Of a stretch of DNA of 64,000 nucleotides, positions 25,921 through 35,099 are shown one piece after another (position 1 is the stretch's first letter; each line of letters begins with the position of its first letter). Source of the DNA: VRUE01 sp963748075 (lineage in GTDB: Bacteria > Actinomycetota > Thermoleophilia > Solirubrobacterales > 70-9); assembly GCA_963748075.1 (NCBI GenBank), contig CAVVHQ010000049.1:103512-167511 (forward strand), in the 5' to 3' direction. The notes under the pieces were generated by a model. It saw nothing but the letters and a program-made list of their open reading frames with translations. It ran no database searches and had not been told where the DNA came from. A program made the position numbers and the translations under genes.

Positions 25921-27345
25921 ATGCCGCAGCCTTCCGCAACCCACGTTCCGCCCCAGAACATCGAGGCCGAGGAATCGGTGCTGGGCGCGATGCTGGTCGC
26001 CGAGCCGGCGCTGGGCCGGGTGATCGACGAGGTGAAGCTGGGCCCCGAGGACTTCTACCTGGAGAAGCACGCGCTCCTCTACGCCGCCATCCACGACCTC
26101 TACGCCGCCTCGAAGCCGGTCGACGAGCTGAGCGTCACCGAGGCGCTGGTCCAGCGCGGCGAGATCGAGGAGGCGGGGGGCAAGCACTACGTCTCCGAGC
26201 TGGCCGCCAAGGTGCCGGCCGCCGGCAACGCCAGGCACTACGCGGAGATCGTCCAGCAGAACTCGCTGCTGCGGCGCCTGCTCGGCGCCGGCCAGGAGAT
26301 CCAGGGTTGGGTGCACGAGCGCGACGGCGAGCCGCGCGAGCTGTCGGAGCGGGCCGAGAAGCTGCTCTTCGACGTCGCCCACAAGGAGCAGGCAAGCGAC
26401 TTCCGCCTGCTCTCCGAGATCCTCCACGACGAGGTCGACCGCCTCGAGAAGCTCTCGACCGGCGAGACCGAGCTGACCGGCACCCCGTCCGGCTTCAAGG
26501 ACATCGACGCGATCACCGGCGGCTTCCAGCCGGGGAACCTGATCATCGTCGCCGCAAGGCCGGCGATGGGCAAGAGCGCGATCGTCGCCAACATCGCCGA
26601 AAACGTGGCGTTGAAGCGCAAGACGCCGGTCGCCTTCTTCTCGTTGGAGATGTCGGAGGTGGAGCTGGCGCAGCGCTTCATCGCCTGCCGGGCGCGGATC
26701 TCCGGCGACAAGCTGCGCAAGGGGCAGGTCGCGCAGAAGGACTGGCCGAAGGTGGTGCGGGCCTGCAACGAGCTGGAGGAGGCGCCGCTGTGGTTCGACG
26801 ACTCCTCCGACCTCGGCGTGCTCGATCTGAGGGCGAAGGCGAGGCGCCTGCACGCTCAGACGCAGGAGCAGGGCGGCCTCGGCCTGATCATCGTCGACTA
26901 CATCCAGCTGATGCGTTCCGACGACCCGCGTGCCAACCGGGTCGAGCAGGTCGGCCAGATGAGCCGCGGCCTGAAGATCCTCGCCCGCGAGCTGGAGGTG
27001 CCGGTGCTGGCGATCTCCCAGCTCTCCCGTGCCCCCGAGCAGCGGCACCCGCCGAAGCCGATGCTGTCCGATCTGAGAGAAAGCGGAAACCTCGAGCAGG
27101 ACTCGGACCTCGTCGCCTTCCTCTACCGCGAGGACTACTACCGCGATCCCGAAGACGAGCCGGACGGGCTGGCCGACGTGATCGTCGCCAAGCACCGCAA
27201 CGGGCCGATCGGCTCGCCGAAGCTGGTCTTCCTCGATCGCTTCCCGAAATTCGCCGACTTCTCCGGCCACGAGCGGCCGGTCGAGCAGCCGGCCGGCGAG
27301 GGGCCGCCGCTGGAGGACGCGGCGAGCGCGGGCCCTGACTTCTGA
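25921..27345 (+). CDS. dnaB: replicative DNA helicase
   Basis: 474 residues from ATG 25921; no intein. The N-terminal domain starts with PQNIEAEESVLGAML. The RecA-like domain has Walker A ARPAMGKSA (Lys218), IIVDYIQLM as Walker B, and the signature DLRESGNLEQDSDLVAFLYR. The hexamer unwinds DNA at the replication fork. The stop overlaps the ATG of the following dnaC-like remnant by one base, as expected for a helicase and loader pair. Confidence 0.95.
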   Translation: MPQPSATHVPPQNIEAEESVLGAMLVAEPALGRVIDEVKLGPEDFYLEKHALLYAAIHDLYAASKPVDELSVTEALVQRGEIEEAGGKHYVSELAAKVPAAGNARHYAEIVQQNSLLRRLLGAGQEIQGWVHERDGEPRELSERAEKLLFDVAHKEQASDFRLLSEILHDEVDRLEKLSTGETELTGTPSGFKDIDAITGGFQPGNLIIVAARPAMGKSAIVANIAENVALKRKTPVAFFSLEMSEVELAQRFIACRARISGDKLRKGQVAQKDWPKVVRACNELEEAPLWFDDSSDLGVLDLRAKARRLHAQTQEQGGLGLIIVDYIQLMRSDDPRANRVEQVGQMSRGLKILARELEVPVLAISQLSRAPEQRHPPKPMLSDLRESGNLEQDSDLVAFLYREDYYRDPEDEPDGLADVIVAKHRNGPIGSPKLVFLDRFPKFADFSGHERPVEQPAGEGPPLEDAASAGPDF

Positions 27346-28110
27346 TGCCGGCGATCCCCCGCAGCGAGCCGTTCGCCGAGCGGGCCTGCCCGCTGGGCAC
27401 CTGCGACGGCTCCGGCTGGATCCTCGGCCCCGAGGACGTGGCGCGGCCCTGCGAGTGCCGCGAGCAGCGGCTCAAGCGCGGCCGGGTGCGGGGGGTCGCC
27501 TCGGTGATCCCGCCGCGCTACCGCGGCGTCTCCTTCGACCGCCCGCCGGTCAGCGACATGGCCCGCGACGTGGAGACCAAGGCCGCTGTCGGGAGGTGCG
27601 TAAGTTCATCGACGACCTGGACGACGAACTGGAGAGCGGCAAGGGCCTATGGCTGTTCGGGGATACCGGGACCGGGAAGACGACCCTGGCGATGCTGGTC
27701 TCGAAACGCGCGCTGGCGGCAGGGCACTCCGTGGCGATCTATTCGTTGCCGAAGCTGCTCGCCCGCATTCGGCGCACCTATCGACGTCAGCGCCAAGCGA
27801 CGATTCCTACGTCGCGTTCTTCGAGCGACTCACGTCGGTTGATCTGCTCCATATCGACGATTTCGGCGCCGAGAAACGCTCCGATTGGGTCCTGGAGCAG
27901 CTCTACGCCTTGGTCAACGAGCGCTACGAGGCTGAGCGCTCGATGCATGATCACGACCAACCTTCCACGGCATGGACAGAGCTCGAGGAGCAGATCGGAT
28001 GACGGACCGTCTCCCGCCTGAGTCGAGATATGTGAGCGAGGTTCCCTTGTTCGGCGTCCGATCGCGCCTAGAGCGCTACCCGGATGGCAAGCGGCGCGCT
28101 CTAGATGCGG
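27345..28110 (+). pseudogene. dnaC: DnaC/DnaI-like helicase loader, multiply frameshifted
   Basis: Pieces of one AAA+ loader appear in successive frames: an N-terminal zinc-type segment (ACPLGTCDGSGW, CECREQRLKRGR) up to about 27590; Walker A LFGDTGTGKTTLAML to about 27780; Walker B VDLLHIDDFGAEKR to about 27945; then MITTNL and TELEEQIG and finally VPLFG near 28040 in other frames. At least five breaks are needed and they include missing as well as extra bases, unlike the shifts elsewhere. From about 27780 the GC content is visibly lower. The tail of a better-preserved dnaC (VPLFGVDRRLENAPL) is found 1.35 kb downstream, fused to purA copy 1. Confidence 0.8.
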
Positions 28111-30752
28111 CACAATCCATCTCTTATGCCCGGCATCGTGATAGTCGGCGCCCAGTGGGGCGACGAGGGGAAGGGCAAGGTCACCGACCTGCTCGCCGAG
28201 GGGGCGGACGCAATCGTCCGCTTCCAGGGCGGCAACAACGCCGGCCACACGATCGTCCGCGACGGCGAGCAGTTCAAGTTCCACCTGATCCCCTCCGGCA
28301 TCCTCTATCCGGAGAAGGCCTGCGTGATCGGCAACGGGGTCGTCCTCGACCCGCGCATCCTGCTCGAGGAGATCGAGGGGCTGAAGCGCCGCGGCATCGA
28401 CGTCGGCAACCTGCGGATCTCCGCCAACGCCCACCTGATCATGCCCTACCACGTGCTGCTCGACACGGCCGGCGAGGTGAAGCTCGGCAAGCTCTCGATC
28501 GGCACGACGCGGCGCGGCATCGGCCCCTGCTACGCCGACAAGGCGCTGCGGCTCGGCATCCGGGTGCAGGACCTGCTCGACGAGAAGATCCTGCGCAAGA
28601 AGATCCTCGCCGCGCTCGAGCCCAAGCAGCAGGCGCTGCGCGAACTGTCCGTGCAGCGGCGCAAGCTGCGCAAGGAGGCCGGCGAGGGGGCACGCCAGGG
28701 AGGCGACCGGTCGGTCGCCGACGCTCCCGACCCGCGGCTCGACCTGCACACGATGACCGAGGAGTTCGCCGGCTACGGGCACCGCCTCGAGCCCCACATC
28801 GCCGACACGTCGCGGCTCTGCTGGGACCTGCTGGACGGCGGCGGCACGGTGCTCTTCGAGGGCGCCCAGGCGACCCTGCTCGACCTCGACCACGGCACCT
28901 ACCCGTTCGTCACCTCCTCCAACCCGATCGCCGGCGCGGCCTGCGTCGGCGCGGGGGTCGGGCCGACGGACATCGACGAGGTCTGGGGGGTGGCCAAGGC
29001 CTACGCGACCCGGGTCGGCGCCGGCCCCTTCCCGACCGAGCTGCACGACGCGGTCGGCCGCCAGATGCTGGAGGCGGGACACGAGTTCGGCACCACCACG
29101 GGGCGCGAGCGGCGCTGCGGCTGGATGGATCTGGTCGCCCTGCGCTACGCCGTCCGCCTCAACCGGATGAGCGCCCTGGCGGTCACCAAGCTCGACGTGC
29201 TGAGCGGGATCGACCCGCTGCGCGTCGCGGTTCGCTACCGCTCCCGGGAGGGCGCGGTCTTCGACAGCTTCCCCTACCACCAGTCGATCCTCCACTCGGC
29301 CGAGCCCGAGTACGAGGAGCTGCCCGGCTTCGAGGCCGACCTCAGCGCCTGCCGCAGCGAGGCGGACCTGCCGCCGCAGGCCCGCGCGCAGGTTCCCTTG
29401 TTCGGCGTCGATCGCCGCCTTGAGAACGCCCCGCTCTAGCTCCTGGTTGGCGTAGCCGAGATGCGAAGCGCCAGATGCGCCAACCAGTCACAATCTCCGA
29501 GTCATGCCCGGCATCGTGATAGTCGGCGCCCAGTGGGGCGACGAGGGGAAGGGCAAGGTCACCGACCTGCTCGCCGAGGGGGCGGACGCAATCGTCCGCT
29601 TCCAGGGCGGCAACAACGCCGGCCACACGATCGTCCGCGACGGCGAGCAGTTCAAGTTCCACCTGATCCCCTCCGGCATCCTCTATCCGGAGAAGGCCTG
29701 CGTGATCGGCAACGGGGTCGTCCTCGACCCGCGCATCCTGCTCGAGGAGATCGAGGGGCTGAAGCGCCGTGGCATCGACGTCGGCAACCTGCGGATCTCC
29801 GCCAACGCCCACCTGATCATGCCCTACCACGTGCTGCTCGACACGGCCGGCGAGGTGAAGCTCGGCAAGCTCTCGATCGGCACCACGCGGCGCGGCATCG
29901 GCCCCTGCTACGCCGACAAGGCGCTGCGGCTCGGCATCCGGGTGCAGGACCTGCTCGACGAGAAGATCCTGCGCAAGAAGATCCTCGCCGCGCTCGAGCC
30001 CAAGCAGCAGGCGCTGCGCGAACTGTCCGTGCAGCGGCGCAAGCTGCGCAAGGAGGCCGGCGAGGGGGCACGCCAGGGAGGCGACCCGTCGGTCGCCGAC
30101 GCTCCCGACCCGCGGCTCGACCTGCACACGATGACCGAGGAGTTCGCCGGCTACGGGCACCGCCTCGAGCCCCACATCGCCGACACGTCGCGGCTCTGCT
30201 GGAACCTGCTGGACGGCGGCGGCACGGTGCTCTTCGAGGGCGCCCAGGCGACCCTGCTCGACCTCGACCACGGCACCTACCCGTTCGTCACCTCCTCCAA
30301 CCCGATCGCCGGCGCGGCCTGCGTCGGCGCGGGGGTCGGGCCGACGGACATCGACGAGGTCTGGGGGGTGGCCAAGGCCTACGCGACCCGGGTCGGCGCC
30401 GGCCCCTTCCCGACCGAGCTGCACGACTCGGTCGGCCGCCAGATGCTGGAGGCGGGACACGAGTTCGGCACCACCACGGGGCGCGAGCGGCGCTGCGGCT
30501 GGATGGATCTGGTCGCCCTGCGCTACGCCGTCCGCCTCAACCGGATGAGCGCCCTGGCGGTCACCAAGCTCGACGTGCTGAGCGGGATCGACCCGCTGCG
30601 CGTCGCGGTTCGCTACCGCTCCCGGGAGGGCGCGGTCTTCGACAGCTTCCCCTACCACCAGTCGATCCTCCACTCGGCCCAGCCCGAGTACGAGGAGCTG
30701 CCCGGCTTCGAGGCCGACCTCAGCGCCTGCCGCAGCGAGGCGGACCTGCCGC
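28041..30752 (+). repeat. tandem duplication of the dnaC 3' end plus purA
   Basis: The segment gttcccttgttcggcgtc followed by purA occurs at 28041 and again at 29392. The purA parts (28126-29387 and 29504-30765) match base for base except for about half a dozen substitutions (for example ggcgaccgg/ggcgacccg, tgggacctg/tggaacctg). The segments between the dnaC tail and the purA ATG are only partly alike and differ by 27 bp in length. Copy 1 of purA ends exactly where the second dnaC tail begins. Confidence 0.85.
28126..29439 (+). pseudogene. purA: adenylosuccinate synthetase copy 1, C-terminus replaced
   Basis: From ATG 28126 the protein is nearly identical to copy 2 for about 421 residues, including GAQWGDEGKGK, NNAGHTIV, GTTRRGIGP and DLDHGTYPFVTSS. 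The last about 38 residues of PurA (with the conserved IRLVGVGPGR region that helps close the GTP/IMP site) are missing, replaced by QVPLFGVDRRLENAPL, which is a DnaC tail. The enzyme is therefore probably inactive. The fusion point is at about 29388. It may reflect a true duplication or joining of two strains during assembly. Confidence 0.8.
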
Positions 30753-30880
30753 CCCAGGCCCGCGCCTACCTCGACTTCGTCGCCGGCTTCGTCGGCGTAC
30801 CGATTCGCCTCGTCGGCGTCGGGCCGGGACGCGACCAGGTGGTCTGGATGGGCGACGAGCCGCGCCTGCGCGCCGCCTAG
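29504..30880 (+). CDS. purA: adenylosuccinate synthetase
   Basis: 458 residues from ATG 29504. PurA condenses IMP and aspartate using GTP, the first committed step to AMP. All main motifs are present: GDEGKGKVTD at the start, NNAGHTIV, GTTRRGIGP, EGAQATLLDLDHGTYP, GVAKAYATRVGAGPFPTEL and the C-terminal IRLVGVGPGRDQVVWM. A charged insertion after residue 170 (KLRKEAGEGARQGG) makes it a little longer than the usual 430. The box cacaat lies 9 nt before the ATG in both copies and may be part of the promoter (inference). Confidence 0.93.
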   Translation: MPGIVIVGAQWGDEGKGKVTDLLAEGADAIVRFQGGNNAGHTIVRDGEQFKFHLIPSGILYPEKACVIGNGVVLDPRILLEEIEGLKRRGIDVGNLRISANAHLIMPYHVLLDTAGEVKLGKLSIGTTRRGIGPCYADKALRLGIRVQDLLDEKILRKKILAALEPKQQALRELSVQRRKLRKEAGEGARQGGDPSVADAPDPRLDLHTMTEEFAGYGHRLEPHIADTSRLCWNLLDGGGTVLFEGAQATLLDLDHGTYPFVTSSNPIAGAACVGAGVGPTDIDEVWGVAKAYATRVGAGPFPTELHDSVGRQMLEAGHEFGTTTGRERRCGWMDLVALRYAVRLNRMSALAVTKLDVLSGIDPLRVAVRYRSREGAVFDSFPYHQSILHSAQPEYEELPGFEADLSACRSEADLPPQARAYLDFVAGFVGVPIRLVGVGPGRDQVVWMGDEPRLRAA

Positions 30881-30912
30881 CGGCGGCGATAGTCCTGCTC
30901 TAGAGTCTGGGC

Positions 30913-31602
30913 GTGGCTTCTGGTAGACGCACGGCCAAGCTTGGCGAGCGGCTGCCGAGGGGTCGTCACGGGCTGCCGCGGGAGGCGGTGACGGAGTCCC
31001 AACGGCGCCGGATCCTGCAGGCGATGATCGAAGTCGTCGCCGAGCGCGGCTACCCGGAGACGCGCGTGGTGGACGTGATCGGCGTCGCCGGCGTGTCGAG
31101 AAAGACGTTCTACGAGCTGTTCGCGAGCAAGGAGGACTGCTTCCTCGCCACCTACGACGCGCTGGTCGACAACCTGCTCGGCGACACGGCGAAGGGCTTC
31201 GAGTCGAAGCCCGGGGCGCCCTGGGCCGAGCGGGTCGCAGCCGGGCTGGGGGCCCTGCTCGAGCACCTCGCCGAGCATCCCGACGAGGCGCGGTTCGCGA
31301 TCGTCGAGGTATTGGCCGCCGGCCCGAAAGCGCTGGCCCGCCGGGACGCGGCGCTGCGCCAGTTCACCGGCTTCCTCGACGCCGGCCGAGCCGAGACATC
31401 GGTCGAGCTGCCGGGGATCACCTCGCTGTCGGTTGCCGGCGGCGTCAACGAGCTGCTCTACAGCGAGATCCTGCACGGCGCCTCGGCCCGCCTCCCCAGC
31501 CGCCTTCCGGACCTGATGTTCTGGATAACGCTGCCCTTCCTCGGGCCCGAGGGGGCCGCGGAAGCGCGCGAGCGGACGCGGTTCTCGAAGCTCGAGAGTT
31601 GA
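30913..31602 (+). CDS. TetR/AcrR-family transcriptional regulator
   Basis: 229 residues from GTG 30913. The N-terminal HTH is typical: ILQAMIEVVAERGYPETRVV, then VIGVAGVSRKTFYELFASKEDCF. The C-terminal part, ending DLMFWITLPFLGPEGA, is the ligand-binding half. It precedes two LTLFNG-family genes on the same strand and the mce/MMPL genes beyond; regulators of this type often control mce and MMPL operons, so control of those genes is plausible (inference). Confidence 0.88.
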   Translation: MASGRRTAKLGERLPRGRHGLPREAVTESQRRRILQAMIEVVAERGYPETRVVDVIGVAGVSRKTFYELFASKEDCFLATYDALVDNLLGDTAKGFESKPGAPWAERVAAGLGALLEHLAEHPDEARFAIVEVLAAGPKALARRDAALRQFTGFLDAGRAETSVELPGITSLSVAGGVNELLYSEILHGASARLPSRLPDLMFWITLPFLGPEGAAEARERTRFSKLES

Positions 31603-31739
31603 GCGGCGCGTGTGTTAAGGCGCTCTTTTGTACGAGCGCGCGGGTTCTGTCCAGTAGGACGAGGCTGGTAGTTTCTACCGGCGGAGGGATTCAATGGCCA
31701 GGGCTCTGACGGGCAGGCCGACAAAGGAGAGAGAAGGAT

Positions 31740-32545
31740 ATGCGTAGAAACTTGCTAGCGGCACTCGCCCTGAGCGCGGTGCTTGCCCTAGGGATCGCGG
31801 TCGCCGCGTATGCGGCGCAGATCACCGTCCAGGCCGGCAACCTCAAACTCACCTTCGGCGGCACCGTCTCGCCGAAGGGGCTGCCGAAGAAGAAGCTGAA
31901 GCCGATCGCCCTGAACGTCAACGGCAAGATCCAGACCACCGACGGCACCCACCCGCCGGCGCTCCGCGAAGCGATCGTCGACATCGACAAGAACGGCGCG
32001 GTCAACAGCAAGGGCGTTCCGGTCTGCAAGCGCGGCGAACTCGAGGCGCGCGACACCAAGTGCAGCGAAGCGGGTCTGCGGCGAGGCGGTCGTCGGCAGC
32101 GGCAACACCCACATCGAGATCGCCTTCCCCGAACAGCGGCCGATCAAGGTCACCAGCCCGCTGACCCTGTTCAACGGCGGCACCAAGGGCGGCAAGACGA
32201 CGATGTTCATCCACGCGTTCATCACCGTGCCGGTCCCGGCGGCGGTCGTCACCACGCTGACCGTCAAGAAGATCCACAAGGGCCGCTACGGCTACCACAC
32301 GATCGCCAAGGTCCCGGTGATCGCCGGTGGCAGCGGCTCGGCGCTGGACTTCAAGTTCTCGTTCAGCAAGAAGAAGTTCAGCCTACAAGGGCAAGAAGCA
32401 CACGTATCTGGAAGCGAAGTGCCCGGACGGGCACTACAACGCCAACCTGATCTCGGCGCTCTTCAAGAACGAAGCGCGGGAACCCGGTCCGGCGTCGACC
32501 TCGCTCAAGGGCAGCCTGGTGGTGCCCTGCACGCCGAAGGGCTAG
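31740..32545 (+). CDS. LTLFNG-family exported protein 1 (two frameshifts)
   Basis: A member of a family with six copies in this window. Signal peptide (NLLAALALSAVLALGIAVAAYAA), then SPKGLPKKKLKPIAL, TTDGTHPPALREA, PLTLFNGGTKGGK, GRYGYHTIAKVPVIAGGSGS and a C-terminal PDGHY..VPCTPKG. Four cysteines are in positions shared by all complete copies (VPVC, RVC, AKC, VPC), suggesting two disulphides. Two surplus bases (t at 32061; c at about 32382) break the frame; without them the gene is 268 codons, exactly the length of copy 2. ATG 31740 has aaaggag upstream. Function unknown. Confidence 0.75.
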
Positions 32546-32588
32546 CGCGGCGACAGCACCGGCGTCGCTCCAGGGCGACCGCAGCGAG

Positions 32589-32617
32589 AAAAGAGCGGCC
32601 TCCGGGCCGCTCTTTTT
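32589..32617 (+). terminator. rho-independent terminator
   Basis: aaaagagcggcc (32589-32600) pairs perfectly with 32605-32616 around tccg, followed by a T run ending at 32617. A classic intrinsic terminator 44 nt behind the first LTLFNG gene. It separates it from copy 2, which has its own leader. Confidence 0.9.
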
Positions 32618-32729
32618 CGTGCTTGGCCGGGTTTAGGAAGAGGCCGGGGCGGGACTGCCGTCACCGGAGGGACAGATCGAGGCTCCGTGGCCCGGGCTCG
32701 CGGGCAAGCCGACAAAGGAGAGGAGCGCT

Positions 32730-33536
32730 ATGCGTAGAGAACCTGCTCGCCGCACTCGCCCTGAGCGCCGTGCTCGCCCTGGGAGGCGCGGCGATCGCGA
32801 CCGCGGCGTCGACGACGGTCCGCGTCGGCAACCTGATCCTCACCTTCGGCAGCAACGTCTCGCCGAAGAAGCTGCCGAAGAAGAGGCTCGCGCCGATCGC
32901 CCTGCGGATCAGCGGCAAGGCCAAGACCAGCGACGGCACCCATCCGTCGGCGCTCCGCGAAGCGGTCGTCGACATCGACAAGAACGGCGCGATCAACGCC
33001 AAGGGCCTGCCGGTCTGCAGGCGCGGCCAGCTCGAGGCGCGCGACACCAAGGCGGCGAAGCGGGTCTGCGGCAAGGCGATCGTCGGCAGCGGCATCAGGC
33101 TCACATGGAGATCGCCTTCCCCGAACAGGCGCCGATCAGGGCCCACAGCCCGCTGACGCTGTTCAACGGCGGCACCAAGGGCGGCAAGACGACGCTCTTC
33201 ATCCATGCGTTCATCACCGTGCCGGTCCCGGCCGCGATCGTCACCACGGTGACGATCAAGAAGATCCACAAGGGCCGCTACGGCTACCACGCGATCGCCA
33301 GGATCCCGGTGATCGCCGGCGGCAGCGGCTCGGTGCTCGACTTCAGCTTCAAGATCAAGCGGATCTTCAGTTACAAGGGCAAGAAGAGGAGCTACATCGC
33401 AGCCAGGTGCCCCGACGGCCACTTCAAGGCCAAGGTGCTCAAGGCGCTGTTCAGGAACGAAGCGCGAACGCCCGGCGTCGCCTCCACCACGGTGCTGAGG
33501 AGCAGCCTGGTCGTGCCCTGCACGCCGCGGGGCTAG
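32730..33536 (+). CDS. LTLFNG-family exported protein 2 (frameshifted)
   Basis: A close tandem copy of the preceding gene: the same leader (gccgacaaaggag before the ATG), signal peptide (LLAALALSAVLALGGAAIATAA), SPKKLPKKRLAPIAL, PLTLFNGGTKGGK, IHKGRYGYHAIARIPVIAGG and the closing VPCTPRG. A surplus g at about 32739 throws the frame off after four codons, and two surplus bases near 33100 restore it; removing all three gives 268 codons, identical in length to copy 1. The four family cysteines are kept. Probably an intact gene with consensus errors. Function unknown. Confidence 0.75.
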   Translation: MRREPARRTRPERRARPGRRGDRDRGVDDGPRRQPDPHLRQQRLAEEAAEEEARADRPADQRQGQDQRRHPSVGAPRSGRRHRQERRDQRQGPAGLQARPARGARHQGGEAGLRQGDRRQRHQAHMEIAFPEQAPIRAHSPLTLFNGGTKGGKTTLFIHAFITVPVPAAIVTTVTIKKIHKGRYGYHAIARIPVIAGGSGSVLDFSFKIKRIFSYKGKKRSYIAARCPDGHFKAKVLKALFRNEARTPGVASTTVLRSSLVVPCTPRG

Positions 33537-33546
33537 GGCTGTGGCG

Positions 33547-35099
33547 CTAGGGCTGGGGCTGTTCGTAGGTGTGCTGGTAGATCGTCTTCGGGCCGCTGCC
33601 GTAGATCGGTTCGAACGGGGCCTGCGGGCTGCAGCCCGGAGCCGGGATCGTGGCGGAGCTTTCCTGGCCGGCGTAGGCGTATAGCTTCAGCCGTTCGAAG
33701 AAGGCGGTCGCTTTGGTGACGTCGCCCCCGGTGCGTTCGTTGAAGTCCGGATTCGCTCGGCGTGTCGGGGTCGAGCGTGGCGACGATCCCGGCGCTGCAC
33801 TGGCCAGTGTGGAAGTTGAGCAGCCCCTTGGCGAGGCGCGCCGCGGAGCCCGGCTGGCTGTAGGCGCTGTTGCGGTTGGCGGTGAGGCGGTCCGGATAGG
33901 TCGCCAGCGATTCGGGGCCGAACGGGCCGAGCAGCCGCAGGTAGTGGATCTGCTGTGCCCGCCGAGCTGAGGTGGACCGCGTTGGTTGCCGCGGCGACGT
34001 TGCCCAGCGTGCCGGCGATGTCGCGCTTGTAGAGGTCGAGGCCGGTGAGGATCGGGTTGAGGTTGCGCAGGAAGGGGTTGACCGCCCGCAGCAGCGGCGG
34101 GAACTCGTCGCGGAACAGCTTGCGCAGCGCCGGGAAGCCGGTCGGAGCCCGGTCGATCACCGGTTCGAGCCCTTCGAAGAAGCCCTTCGCCTGGGGCGCC
34201 AGACGGGAGACGGCGATCAGGGTCGGCGAGAGCTGTTCCGCCGCCGGCACCAGCTGGCGCATCAGCGGATCGGTGTTGACGGCGAACTCCCTCAGCCGGT
34301 CGAGGGTCAGCCTCGACTCGTCCTCGAAGGTCGGGAAGGCGCGGAACAGAGCTTCCAGGTCACGTTCGCGCGCCGCGGTCGTCTGGAAGACGGCGTTCGA
34401 GCTGCGGATCAGGTCGGCCAGCTGCCCTTCGCGGCCGCGCAGCGCCCGGAAGGTGACGGCGCCGTTGCGGAACAGCTGGCTCGACGGCGAGCCGCTGGGT
34501 GTCCAGCACCCGGAAGAGGCGGTCGAATTCGGAGAGGGTCGGGTCGAGCTCGGCAAGCGCATCGGAGAGGCTCGCGCCGCGGCCCCCGATCGCCACCGAG
34601 GCTTCCCCCATCCATTCCTGGAAGGCGGAGCGGGTGCGGGCGTTGAAGGTGCGGAGGATCTCGTCGAGCTGAACCGATTCGGCCACGTTCGCCAGCGCCA
34701 GGGTCGAGCCGTCGTGCAGCAGCGGCGCCATTCGAGTCGCCGGGCGTCAGCTCGACGTAGGTCTCGCCGAGCAGCGTCTTGGTGCGGAGGATGGCGCGGG
34801 TGTCCTGCGGGATCGGCGCGTACTTGTCCTCGATGCCGATCGTCGCCAGCGCCCGCTTGCCGTTCGGCGCCTCTTCGATCGCTTTGCACCTTGCCGACCG
34901 AGACGCCGGAGATCCGCACGTCGGACTGTTCGGCGAGCTGGGCCGCCTCGTTGAACGGGATCTTGATCTCGTAGGGCCTCGCCTTGAACGGGGTCGGGCC
35001 GCCGAAGGTGATCCAGAGGAAGAGCAGGATCCCGAAGCAGGACAGCGCGAAGCCGGCGATCACCAGGAGCTGGGCGGTGCTGGGGGCTCGCTTGCTCAT
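33547..35099 (-). CDS. Mce/MlaD-domain protein, last gene of operon (MceF position; frameshifted)
   Basis: ATG 35099 overlaps the stop of the preceding mce gene (ATGA). One N-terminal membrane anchor (LLVIAGFALSCFGILLFLWI) is followed by the MCE domain (YEIKIPFNEAAQLAEQSDVR, SGVSVGKV, then TLLGETYVELTPGDS) and a long helical region, ending PIYGSGPKTIYQHTYEQPQP at a stop at 33547. Surplus bases at about 33758, 33958, 34494, 34734 and 34887 break the frame; removing five leaves 516 codons exactly. MCE proteins form hexameric tubes that move lipids or sterols across the envelope (established family role). Confidence 0.8.
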
